Part shown: in pieces, positions 1 to 6,719 of the stretch
Numbering within the stretch: position 1 is the stretch's first letter
Layout: each line of letters starts with the position of its first letter
IMG/VR virus record: IMGVR_UViG_3300021142_000070
Span: 1-41,534 of that record
Length of the DNA stretch: 41,534 nt
Origin: a virus
Strand: one strand, 5' to 3'
Made by a program: the position numbers and the translations under genes
The notes under the pieces: generated by a model
Databases searched by the model: none
Told to the model about the DNA's origin: nothing
What the model saw: only the letters and a program-made list of their open reading frames with translations

Positions 1-1
1 A

Positions 2-289
2 GCAACAGGAGATGAATATGATGTATCGTTTTTGGCTACTCCTCATCGTCATATATTCCATTTTCGCGTTTGGCTTTCAGTTACCCACAACGACCGTGAT
101 GTCGAATTCATCCAGTTCAAACGCTGGGTGGAAAATCTATACAAAGATAGTATACTAAAACTAGATTATAAAAGTTGCGAAATGATGTCAGATGATTTAT
201 ATGACATGATTTCACAAAAGTATCCTGACCGTGAGGTTTGGATTGAGGTCTCCGAAGATGGAGAAAATGGTTCATTTATCAAATACTAA
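2..289 (+). CDS. 5'-truncated T-fold-like phage protein (distant QueD/PTPS resemblance)
   Basis: The frame is open from the left edge, so the N-terminus is missing; 95 codons remain. Visible features are an H-R-H pair near the start, then HNDRDVEFIQFK, SCEMM and a C-terminal VSEDGENGSF. The order (HxH in a beta strand, then an S/T-C/S-E segment, then a late acidic loop ending in G) recalls the T-fold of 6-carboxytetrahydropterin synthase, which would suit folE and queE downstream. However, the catalytic Cys four residues before the HxH of QueD is replaced by Leu, and the first zinc His would lie outside the window. It is probably a T-fold relative of unknown activity. The stop is 12 bases before the next gene, so they are probably cotranscribed. 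Confidence 0.6.
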   Translation, partial: ATGDEYDVSFLATPHRHIFHFRVWLSVTHNDRDVEFIQFKRWVENLYKDSILKLDYKSCEMMSDDLYDMISQKYPDREVWIEVSEDGENGSFIKY

Positions 290-301
290 CAAGAGGCTAT
301 A

Positions 302-559
302 ATGGCTAAGAACTACAAAGAAATCAGTTATTTTTCAACCCGTCCTGATATCGTTAAAATCTTTGACGATCTTGAGGCTTTTCATAACTGGTGTCGTTTG
401 GAATTACATCCATTCGATGAGAGTCATCTCTATAACAGAGAAAGCTGGGTCTGGCGCAACTTTGAAAAGAGCCGTCGTCCTAAGAAACCGTTCACTGGTG
501 AACGTAAGCCTTATCTAGGTAAGAATCCGAGATACAACAATGACCGTATTTCTAATTGA
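302..559 (+). CDS. small conserved phage protein, function unknown
   Basis: An 85-residue protein with no recognised domain. It has an acidic/aromatic N-terminal half (FDDLEAFHNWCRLELHPFDE) and a basic C-terminal tail rich in Arg, Lys and Pro (SRRPKKPFTGERKPYLGK), a layout that would suit a small nucleic-acid-binding or adaptor protein, although this is inference from composition only. The ATG has AGAGG seven to eight bases upstream. Its last 20 bases overlap the following glycosyltransferase gene in another frame, suggesting coupled translation. No membrane segment or signal peptide is visible. Confidence 0.7.
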   Translation: MAKNYKEISYFSTRPDIVKIFDDLEAFHNWCRLELHPFDESHLYNRESWVWRNFEKSRRPKKPFTGERKPYLGKNPRYNNDRISN

Positions 560-1631
560 TTTAGAAGCAGTTGAGACAAGGTACACTGGCGAATGGAAAC
601 GCCATGTACCTAATCTCTTACGAAAGGCAGGACACAATGTTCAAATTATATCTGGCCCTGAGGATATTCCTTCAGCCACTACTCCTGGTGCTTTTCTTAA
701 TTTTGGCGGCACCAATATCTATAAGTCTCGACAAGTGGAACAAATGGGGCGTCTATTTTGCTCCGGATCAGTTCAGCCTGGCGATCATTTCATCTTCACT
801 GATGCTTGGCATCCTGGCATAATAAACTTAAAATATATGAGTGAACTACTAAACATTCCAGTAGTCACACATGGACTATGGCATGCCGGTAGTTATGATC
901 CTCAAGACTTCTTAGGGCGCCTTGTTGGCAACAAGCCTTGGGTACGTCATGCAGAAAAATCATTCTTTGCGGCATTTGATCATAATTACTTTGCCACTAC
1001 TTTCCATATTGATATGTTCCATCATAATTTATTAAATGATGGCATGGTTGAAAATCCTTGGGAAGAAGAGGACAAAGCAGATATGCTAGAAGATGGAAAA
1101 TATGTTCGAACTGGCTGGCCAATGGAGTATATGAATGATACATTAACCATGTATAAGAATATGCCCAAGCGTGATTTAATTCTTTTTCCTCATCGCATTG
1201 CACCTGAGAAGCAAGTTGAGATTTTTAGAGACTTAGCTACACACTTACCGCAGTATGAATTTGTAGTGTGTCAGGATCAACAACTAACAAAAAATGAATA
1301 TCATAACTTGTTAGGCGAAGCCAAGATGGTGTTTAGTGCTAACTTACAAGAAACTTTAGGCATTAGTTGCTATGAAGGTGCGGTAGTTGACGCTATTCCT
1401 ATGGTTCCAGATAGATTAAGTTACACAGAAATGTATTACGACATGTTCAAATACGACAGTAAATGGACTGAAGATTTTAACACATACACAGTTTACAGAC
1501 CAGACTTATGCCGTAAAATAATAGAACACATGGATAATTATTCTACAAGAATACCTTCCATACGCAAACAAGCAAAGGACTTACATGACAACTTCTTCTC
1601 AGCTAGAGGATTACTTGATAACATCCAATGA
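540..1631 (+). CDS. GT-B fold glycosyltransferase-like protein
   Basis: A 363-residue protein. The N-terminal half has alternating strands and helices with a dipeptide pattern typical of GT-B proteins (HVPNLLRKAGHNVQII, residues 22-37). The C-terminal half carries a PHRIAPEKQ segment (about 217-225), matching the nucleotide-sugar domain entry loop of GT4-like enzymes, then ETLGISCYEG (271-280), an E-x7-E-like motif where donor sugar is usually held, followed by an AIPMVPDRLSYTE segment. No membrane segment is seen, so it should be cytoplasmic. Donor and acceptor cannot be read from sequence; phage DNA bases, virion proteins or host glycans are all possible. It overlaps genes on both sides. 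The family level is fairly secure, the substrate unknown. Confidence 0.75.
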   Translation: MTVFLIDLEAVETRYTGEWKRHVPNLLRKAGHNVQIISGPEDIPSATTPGAFLNFGGTNIYKSRQVEQMGRLFCSGSVQPGDHFIFTDAWHPGIINLKYMSELLNIPVVTHGLWHAGSYDPQDFLGRLVGNKPWVRHAEKSFFAAFDHNYFATTFHIDMFHHNLLNDGMVENPWEEEDKADMLEDGKYVRTGWPMEYMNDTLTMYKNMPKRDLILFPHRIAPEKQVEIFRDLATHLPQYEFVVCQDQQLTKNEYHNLLGEAKMVFSANLQETLGISCYEGAVVDAIPMVPDRLSYTEMYYDMFKYDSKWTEDFNTYTVYRPDLCRKIIEHMDNYSTRIPSIRKQAKDLHDNFFSARGLLDNIQ

Positions 1632-1986
1632 TACTGTTACACTAAACACCGGAGCAGTTTCAGGAAATATTACTATCGGTAACACTACAGGAACAAGTTT
1701 TTACTATACCGGTGCTGGCATTGGCGGGATTAGTGCTAATACTATTACTATTAGTAGTGGCGGAACTAGTAGTTCTAGTTCAGGATTTACTATCGGAGGC
1801 GCTGGTACCGGTTACGAATGGCAGATGCAGGAAGAGTTTGTGAACTGTATGCCAGATTTTAATCGAATACAAAAAATGTGTGAAGAATATCCAGGTTTAA
1901 AGATAGCCTTTGAAAAATTTAAAACAACTTACAAACTAGTGAAAGACCACTATGATACTCCAGAAGATCAAAGACCACGTCCTTAA
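1585..1986 (+). CDS. virion-like Gly/Ser/Thr-rich protein with helical C-terminal domain
   Basis: A 133-residue protein in two parts. Residues 1-75 are low in charge and rich in Thr, Ser, Gly, Ile and Asn (for example NTITISSGGTSSSSS), like beta-structured fibre or decoration proteins. Residues 80-133 form a charged helical domain with Cys, Trp and a Pro/Arg-rich end. The start ATG at 1585 lies 47 bases inside the preceding glycosyltransferase gene and has AGGA at 1575-1578, so the overlap appears genuine. The next gene starts 35 bases before this one ends. The design matches the protein at 2421-2783. A structural or decoration role is inferred from composition. Confidence 0.7.
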   Translation: MTTSSQLEDYLITSNDTVTLNTGAVSGNITIGNTTGTSFYYTGAGIGGISANTITISSGGTSSSSSGFTIGGAGTGYEWQMQEEFVNCMPDFNRIQKMCEEYPGLKIAFEKFKTTYKLVKDHYDTPEDQRPRP

Positions 1987-2440
1987 TTGGCTTGAACGCC
2001 ATGACCGTAAACGTGTTATTATGGATCGTACTGAAAACGAACCATATTTAGAACGTTACTATGTCTTGTTTAAGGAACGTGTAACATTTCCATACAATGT
2101 ATTCTTACACAAGTTCTTAAAATCGGATCCAGATGATGTGCATGATCACCCATGGAACTACTTTACTATTATTCTTGCTGGCGGCTACTACGAGTGGGTT
2201 GCTCAGTTTAACGAAGAAGGAATCAAAACATGCGAAGTAAGATACTGGCGTGGTCCAGGTAGTTTCCGTTTTGGAAACACACATACTTTCCATCGTATTG
2301 AATTGGCAGAAGGCGTTACTCCATGGACATTGTTCTTTGTTGGAAAACGTCAACGTGAGTGGGGATTTATTGTTAAAAATAAATGGATCCACTTTGAAAA
2401 ATACTTATCAGATAGAAAGAATGGCTTACTTTCCAACTAA
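1952..2440 (+). CDS. cupin-like protein
   Basis: A 162-residue protein with a single cupin-type beta-barrel signature: YNVFLHKFLKSDPDDVHDHP followed by WNYFTIILAGGYYEW (first cupin motif with an HDH cluster, about residues 50-80) and, later, GNTHTFHRIEL plus TPWTLFFVG (second motif). The His residues could bind a metal, but the classical G(X)5HXH(X)3-4E(X)6G spacing is not exactly reproduced, so catalytic activity is uncertain. The ATG at 1952 gives the longest protein and overlaps the previous gene by 35 bases; an in-frame ATG lies at residue 24. It sits between two virion-like proteins, so a sugar- or capsid-related role is possible but unproven. Confidence 0.7.
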   Translation: MILQKIKDHVLNWLERHDRKRVIMDRTENEPYLERYYVLFKERVTFPYNVFLHKFLKSDPDDVHDHPWNYFTIILAGGYYEWVAQFNEEGIKTCEVRYWRGPGSFRFGNTHTFHRIELAEGVTPWTLFFVGKRQREWGFIVKNKWIHFEKYLSDRKNGLLSN

Positions 2441-2783
2441 CGTAACATTACCAACTATACCAGCAGGATCATATCTAACAGCAGGATCAAACGGTACTTC
2501 GTGGACTACAGCAACATCAGTAGCTAGTCCTTATGATGCAGTAATGGTTGTCAATCAAGGTGATAATCCTACTCTAGAAGTTAAAGGTAATATGGTTATT
2601 AATGGACGTGATTTGGAAGAACGGTTAAGTACAATCGAAAAGGTATTGCAAATTCCCGAACGAGATGTTAAACTAGAAGCTAAACATCCAAAGCTGAAAG
2701 AATTGTACGATGCGTACATTAACGCTTTAGGCAAATACAGAACATTTGAAGCAATAAAAGGAGATGAAGATGGAACTACATGA
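2421..2783 (+). CDS. virion-like protein with low-complexity head and coiled C-terminus
   Basis: Starting from the ATG at 2421 (MAYFPTNVTL), this is a 120-residue protein. The first 55 residues are rich in Thr, Ser, Gly, Ala and Val with no charge clusters. Residues 56-120 include LEERLSTIEKVLQIPERDV and a Lys/Glu-rich helix ending KYRTFEAIKG, which would form a coiled coil or short helical bundle. It resembles the 1585-1986 protein in layout: a variable beta-rich head joined to a conserved helical anchor. It overlaps the cupin gene by 20 bases and the next gene by 14. A structural or fibre-adaptor role is inferred from composition and neighbourhood; no family is recognised with certainty. 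Confidence 0.7.
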   Translation: MAYFPTNVTLPTIPAGSYLTAGSNGTSWTTATSVASPYDAVMVVNQGDNPTLEVKGNMVINGRDLEERLSTIEKVLQIPERDVKLEAKHPKLKELYDAYINALGKYRTFEAIKGDEDGTT

Positions 2784-3000
2784 ATCAGTTAGAGGAACAT
2801 TTAAAACAATGGTTATCAAAGAGCACGAAGGATTTCGATTAACTCTTAACAAACACGAAGTACTAAGTCCTAAAGGTTTGTTTAGTATTGACATGGTTCA
2901 AGAGTCTTTGAAAGACGGAGAAGTTGTTGAAAGTCAAACATACAATTTCTTTATGACTAAAGAAGAATGTCAAACACTTGCATACGGATTAACAGCATGA
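2770..3000 (+). CDS. small phage protein, function unknown
   Basis: A 76-residue protein beginning MELHESVRGTF. Two in-frame ATGs are present, at 2764 and 2770. The AGGAG at 2759-2763 abuts the first but is six bases from the second, so 2770 is preferred. The sequence is mixed alpha/beta with a predicted strand-rich middle (FRLTLNKHEVLSPKGLFSI) and a hydrophilic end (MTKEECQTLAYGL). No motif or domain is recognised. Its stop codon overlaps the start of the next gene (ATGA), so the two are translationally coupled. Confidence 0.65.
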   Translation: MELHESVRGTFKTMVIKEHEGFRLTLNKHEVLSPKGLFSIDMVQESLKDGEVVESQTYNFFMTKEECQTLAYGLTA

Positions 3001-3212
3001 GTGATGAATTACAAGATTTGTACGATACTTATCTAGAATTTACCACTGAAATGGTTGAACGTTATGGATCTATGGAAGTTGCCGCTATTATGATGGCACA
3101 AGCTATGAGCATTTACAAAACAGCCTTAGACGAAATTGACTATAATAAAATGGTAGACAGCATTTCATCTAGTCGTGGACAAGTTAAAAAATTTACGCCA
3201 ACATTCTTATGA
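2997..3212 (+). CDS. small helical phage protein, function unknown
   Basis: A 71-residue, mainly helical acidic protein (MSDELQDLYDTYLEFTTEMV, then MEVAAIMMAQAMSIYKTAL). The start at 2997 overlaps the preceding stop as ATGA; an upstream non-ATG extension inside the earlier gene is rejected for lack of a ribosome site. The pattern of a helical core ending in SSRGQVKKFTPTFL resembles small conserved proteins of marine T4-like phages as I recall them, but no function is known to me. It in turn overlaps the phosphoribosyltransferase start by four bases. Confidence 0.65.
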   Translation: MSDELQDLYDTYLEFTTEMVERYGSMEVAAIMMAQAMSIYKTALDEIDYNKMVDSISSSRGQVKKFTPTFL

Positions 3213-3703
3213 TAAAAAAAGTTTATTATACCTGGCAACAAGTTGAAGGAGCAGTATTAGATATTGCTCGCCAAATGTCAGCACACAATTGGAAACCTGA
3301 TTATATTGTAGGCATTACTAGAGGCGGGCTTGTTCCTGCTAATCTCTTAAGTCAATATACTGGTATTAAAATGAACAGTTTAGATATTAGTTTACGTGAC
3401 GGTGGAGATAAGGTTAGTAATTTAAACATGGCAGAAGATGCTTTTGAAGGTAAAAAGATACTAGTTGTTGATGATATCAATGATCAAGGATCTACTGTTA
3501 ACTGGATTAAGAAAGACTGGGAATCAAGCGCATTACCTGGACATCCTGCTTGGTCAAGCATCTGGGGAGACACTGTTCGCTTTGCCGTATTGACACACAA
3601 TTTTTCAAGTGAATTTAAAGATCCAGACTATTATGTTTGGACCGTAAACAAAGCAGAGGAAGACTGCTGGTTAGTTTATCCGTGGGAGGATTTTTGGTTA
3701 TGA
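3209..3703 (+). CDS. phosphoribosyltransferase (type I PRTase family)
   Basis: A 164-residue protein with the type I PRTase core. The PRPP-binding loop is LVVDDINDQGST at about residues 85-96, with the paired acidic residues (DD) that contact ribose and the following Gly-Ser-Thr that bind the 5'-phosphate. An earlier VGITRGGLVPANLL segment (34-47) is the usual pyrophosphate-binding loop. Length and pattern fit hypoxanthine/xanthine-guanine-type enzymes, which convert a purine base plus PRPP to a nucleotide, but the specificity hood is divergent. It is likely cytoplasmic, in nucleotide salvage or modified-base supply. It is four-base coupled to genes on both sides. Family confidence is high; base specificity is unknown. 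Confidence 0.85.
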   Translation: MIKKVYYTWQQVEGAVLDIARQMSAHNWKPDYIVGITRGGLVPANLLSQYTGIKMNSLDISLRDGGDKVSNLNMAEDAFEGKKILVVDDINDQGSTVNWIKKDWESSALPGHPAWSSIWGDTVRFAVLTHNFSSEFKDPDYYVWTVNKAEEDCWLVYPWEDFWL

Positions 3704-3894
3704 CATCAGCATTAATTAAATTAATTTTTGGTATTACATTCATTGTAATTGCTATTGTATTTGGGCCTATTGTAGGCATATGGAGTTTAAATACACTGTT
3801 TCCAGTGCTACATATTCCATATACATTAGAAACATGGCTTGCTTATTTCTTATTGTTAGGTAGCATTACTGGTTTACGTTTTGGAAAGAAATAA
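3700..3894 (+). CDS. small two-helix membrane protein
   Basis: A 64-residue protein starting at the ATG that overlaps the phosphoribosyltransferase stop (ATGA). Residues 5-29 form a strongly hydrophobic segment (LIKLIFGITFIVIAIVFGPI) and residues 44-58 a second (TWLAYFLLLGSITGL), with a short loop between and a basic FGKK end that would stay in the cytoplasm. It is therefore an inner-membrane protein. Phage proteins of this size are often unassigned; some act in superinfection exclusion or lysis, but nothing here identifies such a role. The stop overlaps the next start (TAATG). Confidence 0.65.
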   Translation: MTSALIKLIFGITFIVIAIVFGPIVGIWSLNTLFPVLHIPYTLETWLAYFLLLGSITGLRFGKK

Positions 3895-4055
3895 TGAAAG
3901 AGTTATCTATACAAGAACTTGAAGATAAAATTAAAATGATTCAAGAAGATATTACACGCTCGTTAACTGATAAAGGTCGTGAAGCACTAACTATGTATCT
4001 TGACTACTTAAAAGATGAGCTTAACGAATTAAAAAAACGTGAAAAAGCATCGTAA
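3894..4055 (+). CDS. 53-residue coiled-coil peptide
   Basis: The ATG at 3894 shares one base with the preceding TAA stop, a typical coupled start. The 53 codons encode a highly charged, Leu/Ile-heptad helix (MKELSIQELEDKIKMIQEDI at the start; ending ELKKREKAS) with a single break near residue 27. It looks like a short parallel or antiparallel coiled coil. It fills an otherwise empty 145-base gap with the same spacing logic as its neighbours, which supports a real gene. No function can be assigned. The next gene probably starts 17 bases inside its 3' end. Confidence 0.6.
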   Translation: MKELSIQELEDKIKMIQEDITRSLTDKGREALTMYLDYLKDELNELKKREKAS

Positions 4056-4284
4056 TGTAGGGACTATTGCCGCTAGGCAAGAAGGTCCTGTTTATATAGT
4101 TAGTTTGCCGTGGCAAGGCCAAAATAAGTTTTGGTGGAATGAAGCATGTGCCAATGTTATAGAAGTATTTGGTTTACCAGGTGATCGTTTTACGAGCCAT
4201 CCTGCTATGGACAAAATGGATTTTTATTTTAAATCAAAAAAGGACGCAGACTTATGCAAGATACTTCTATCAGACAAAATTTAG
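4039..4284 (+). CDS. small phage protein, function unknown (GTG start)
   Basis: An 81-residue protein with GTG as the only sensible start; the one nearby ATG (4055) is followed at once by TAG in its own frame. The body (PVYIVSLPWQGQNKFWWNEA, then EVFGLPGDRFTSHPAMDKMD) is a compact alpha/beta fold rich in Trp and Phe, ending in a Lys/Asp-rich helix. No catalytic motif is recognised. It overlaps the previous gene by 17 bases and the next by 31, consistent with the compressed layout of this operon. Confidence 0.6.
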   Translation: MKKHRNVGTIAARQEGPVYIVSLPWQGQNKFWWNEACANVIEVFGLPGDRFTSHPAMDKMDFYFKSKKDADLCKILLSDKI

Positions 4285-4472
4285 ATTTTTATAGTGTAAT
4301 AGTATTAGGTATTGCAGGTATTATTTTTGCAATTTATTGGAACTATACACATCCTCATATGACTGTAAGATATGATTGTTCGATATCGGAAATCTCGCCT
4401 GATTATCCGATTGAAGTAAAAGAAGCCTGCCGACAACTTCGAGCAGGAAAAATATTGCAATTGCCTAAATAA
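4254..4472 (+). CDS. small membrane-anchored protein, function unknown
   Basis: A 72-residue protein with one hydrophobic segment at about residues 14-30 (YSVIVLGIAGIIFAIYW) and a mainly polar C-terminal region with two Cys (YDCSISEISPDY ... KEACRQLRAGK) that, if exported, could form a disulphide. The topology is probably N-in/C-out. AGGA lies upstream of the ATG within the previous gene. It is the last gene before a sigma70-type promoter at 4455-4483, which overlaps its 3' end, so it likely closes one transcription unit. Confidence 0.65.
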   Translation: MQDTSIRQNLDFYSVIVLGIAGIIFAIYWNYTHPHMTVRYDCSISEISPDYPIEVKEACRQLRAGKILQLPK

Positions 4473-4483
4473 ACCTATATAAT
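4455..4483 (+). promoter_or_regulatory. sigma70-type promoter for folE
   Basis: TTGCAA at 4455-4460 and a perfect TATAAT at 4478-4483 are separated by 17 bases. The -35 lies in a small perfect palindrome (ATTGCAAT, 4454-4461). The start codon of folE is 18 bases after the -10, giving a very short leader with AAGGA. Host RNA polymerase should read it early. Confidence 0.6.
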
Positions 4484-4500
4484 AGTACAAAGGAACACTT

Positions 4501-5259
4501 ATGACAGAATCACAAACATATAAATTTGAGACAGGGTTAGATGCTATGGCAGGCGACGGCGGTTACGAAGAAGCATATCTAGGCGATCATCTTCGATTTA
4601 AAATGAAACGAGAAGGCAAACGCTTTTGGGCTGGCGATAATATTAGCGAATACGTTACAGAAGAATTTAAAGATAAACTAATTGATGAAGCAACAGAAGC
4701 ATTTGAACTAGTGCTTGACCGTTTGCTTATTGATCGTGAAAACGATCCTAATAGCAAAGGCACAGCTCGTCGCCTTGCTAAGATGTATTTTAATGAAGTA
4801 ATGAGTGGCAGATATGACCCAGCACCAGACGCAACAGCATTTCCAAACGATGGCGAAGACAGATACGAAGGTATGTTGGTGGTACGTAGTGAGTTGCGCT
4901 CTATGTGCAGTCATCATCATCAGCCCGTTACTGGTGTCGCTTACATTGGTATCATCGCCGCACAAAAACTTATTGGTTTGTCTAAGTACACTCGTATTGC
5001 TCAGTGGTGTGCTCGTCGCGGCACTCTCCAGGAAGAGTTGTGTAACGATATTGCTAGGGAAATAGAAAAAACCACAGGCGCTACAGACTTAGGTGTATAC
5101 ATTCAAGCTACGCATGGTTGCTGTGAGAATCGAGGCATTATGGCTAAGAGTAGTTTAACGCAGACTACAGTATTAAAAGGTGCATTTAAAGATGATCCAG
5201 GTACAAAGAAAGAATTCTTTGACAATATCAAAATGCAACAGGAGTATGCTTCAAAATGA
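4501..5259 (+). CDS. folE: GTP cyclohydrolase I
   Basis: A 252-residue FolE: GTP to 7,8-dihydroneopterin triphosphate, the first step toward folate and 7-deazaguanine (preQ0). The active-site block is MCSHHHQPVTG (135-145): Cys136 and His139 should bind zinc, with His138 the likely catalytic residue. The third zinc ligand is Cys207 in THGCCENRG (204-212). The substrate loop KLIGLSKYTRIAQW (156-169) is intact. The N-terminal 50 residues are longer and more divergent than in bacterial enzymes. The family is normally a cytoplasmic decamer. It is the first gene after its own promoter and shares ATGA with the next. With queE downstream, deazaguanine synthesis is more likely than folate, though thyX also makes the phage folate-dependent. 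Confidence 0.95.
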   Translation: MTESQTYKFETGLDAMAGDGGYEEAYLGDHLRFKMKREGKRFWAGDNISEYVTEEFKDKLIDEATEAFELVLDRLLIDRENDPNSKGTARRLAKMYFNEVMSGRYDPAPDATAFPNDGEDRYEGMLVVRSELRSMCSHHHQPVTGVAYIGIIAAQKLIGLSKYTRIAQWCARRGTLQEELCNDIAREIEKTTGATDLGVYIQATHGCCENRGIMAKSSLTQTTVLKGAFKDDPGTKKEFFDNIKMQQEYASK

Positions 5260-5645
5260 CTGATCTAAAAATACAAGTACCAGCCGAAGGCATTATGCAA
5301 ACAAACGACTGGGGAGACTCAAAAGCCTACCGAGTTACTTGCGAGTGCGGTGCTTCTGATCACGATCATCATGTATGGGTAGAAGCTGACGATCATGAAG
5401 TTAGTGTTACTATCTATACAACTGTAAAAAGCAATTGGTTTTACAAGGATCGGTGGCATGCTATTTGGTCGTTGTTAACAAAAGGCTACGTCGATACAGA
5501 GTCTACTCTAGTTATGCGTCGACAGCAAGCATTTAACTATGCTCAAACATTGCTCAGTGCTATAGAAGACGTAGATAATTTTAGAAAAGACCGCAAAGAA
5601 AAATCAGCAGTATCAAAATTAGCAGAACAAGGCGATTGCGAATGA
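5256..5645 (+). CDS. conserved phage protein with Cys/His cluster, function unknown
   Basis: A 129-residue protein coupled to folE by ATGA. It contains CECGASDHDHHVWVEADDHE (about residues 29-48), a Cys-x-Cys followed by four His, a plausible metal site. The rest is a helical domain with RWHAIWSLLTKGYVD and MRRQQAFNYAQTLL. I recall similar proteins in other T4-like aquatic phages with no assigned role. Position between folE and queE raises the possibility of a part in modified-base metabolism (inference from neighbours only). A short Lys-rich tail overlaps the start of the next gene. Confidence 0.65.
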   Translation: MTDLKIQVPAEGIMQTNDWGDSKAYRVTCECGASDHDHHVWVEADDHEVSVTIYTTVKSNWFYKDRWHAIWSLLTKGYVDTESTLVMRRQQAFNYAQTLLSAIEDVDNFRKDRKEKSAVSKLAEQGDCE

Positions 5646-5872
5646 ATACAGCAAAACAATTAACAGATGAATTAATTTACCGTATGAAAAATACAGAAAT
5701 GCAATGGTTTGAAATTAAAAGAGAAGTAGAACCAAACTGGTTGCCAAACGGTACTGTTCCGTTTGATGTAAAGGCAAGTAAAGGTGTTGCTACATTTAGT
5801 GTTTATGCATCTTCATTGCAGAATGCAGAAGATCAAGTAAGTCAATTTTTAGAGAAAGACGAAGATGAGTAA
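5642..5872 (+). CDS. small phage protein, function unknown
   Basis: A 76-residue protein from the ATG at 5642, which overlaps the preceding stop (ATGA). The sequence is a mixed alpha/beta domain (ELIYRMKNTEMQWFEIKREV, then VPFDVKASKGVATFSVYASS) ending in an acidic tail. No motif is recognised. It overlaps the QueE-like gene by eight bases and so belongs to the folE-queE transcription unit. It may be a small partner of either enzyme; nothing in the sequence proves it. Confidence 0.6.
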   Translation: MNTAKQLTDELIYRMKNTEMQWFEIKREVEPNWLPNGTVPFDVKASKGVATFSVYASSLQNAEDQVSQFLEKDEDE

Positions 5873-6719
5873 AATTAAGATTGCCGAGTTATTTTATAGT
5901 GTGCAAGGCGAAGGACGTTACATGGGTGTACCGTCTGTTTTCTTGCGTACATTTGGTTGTAATTTTAAATGTGCAGGTTTTGGTATGCCACGTGGCGAAC
6001 TAAGTGCGGAAGCCGAAGACATTGCTACAGTAGTACATCTATATAACAAATATGAAGAACTTCCTTTGGTTAGTACAGGTTGTGATAGTTATGCTAGTTG
6101 GCATCCTAGTTTTAAAGAACTTAGTCCAATGCTCACAAGCGATGCTATTGCAGATCGCATTATGGAGATCCTTCCATACAAACAATGGCAAGATGAGCAT
6201 TTGGTTATCACAGGCGGTGAGCCATTGTTAGGCTGGCAACGTGCTTATCCAGATCTATTGGATCATCCTAACATGTATAACTTAAAAGAAATTACATTTG
6301 AAACTAATGGCACTCAAGCATTAACTGATGATTTTCAACGTTACTTGTTACAATGGCAGACTGGGCATGAGCATTATACTAGAGATGTAACATTTAGTGT
6401 AAGTGCTAAATTGAGTTGTAGTGGTGAAAAACGTGAAGATGCTATCAAACCAGATGTGCTTTTGCAATATCAAGATGTTGGTTATACATATCTTAAATTT
6501 GTTGTAGCCACAGAAGACGATGCATATGAAGCATTAGAAGTAATGGATTTATATCGACTTGCTGGTTTTACTGGCGCAGTATATTTGATGCCAGTTGGCG
6601 GAGTAGAAAGTGTTTATACATTAAACAATCGTCGTGTAGCAGAACTAGCTATGAAGGCAGGCTTACGCTATAGTGATAGACTACAAGTGCCTTTATTTAA
6701 AAATGAATGGGGTACCTAA
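5865..6719 (+). CDS. queE: QueE-like radical SAM enzyme (7-carboxy-7-deazaguanine synthase family)
   Basis: A 284-residue protein. The start FYSVQGEGRYMGVPSVFLRT is the QueE signature, TFGCNFKCAGF (29-39) begins the [4Fe-4S] cluster loop, and TGGEPLL (116-122) is the SAM-binding motif. QueE converts carboxytetrahydropterin to 7-carboxy-7-deazaguanine on the way to preQ0, using SAM, a 4Fe-4S cluster and Mg. The oddity is the cluster loop: Cys32, Cys36 and then Cys73 (TGCDSYASWH), so the third ligand sits 36 residues after the second rather than two as in classical radical SAM enzymes. I recall similar long loops in other phage QueE-like proteins. It would supply 7-deazaguanine for DNA (protection from restriction) or tRNA. 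No queC is seen here. Confidence 0.88.
   Translation: MSKIKIAELFYSVQGEGRYMGVPSVFLRTFGCNFKCAGFGMPRGELSAEAEDIATVVHLYNKYEELPLVSTGCDSYASWHPSFKELSPMLTSDAIADRIMEILPYKQWQDEHLVITGGEPLLGWQRAYPDLLDHPNMYNLKEITFETNGTQALTDDFQRYLLQWQTGHEHYTRDVTFSVSAKLSCSGEKREDAIKPDVLLQYQDVGYTYLKFVVATEDDAYEALEVMDLYRLAGFTGAVYLMPVGGVESVYTLNNRRVAELAMKAGLRYSDRLQVPLFKNEWGT

Noticed and set aside
2-289. Calling the first gene queD
   Set aside because: The HxH and late acidic loop fit a T-fold, but the catalytic Cys before HxH is absent and the N-terminus is missing, so the enzyme name is not supported.
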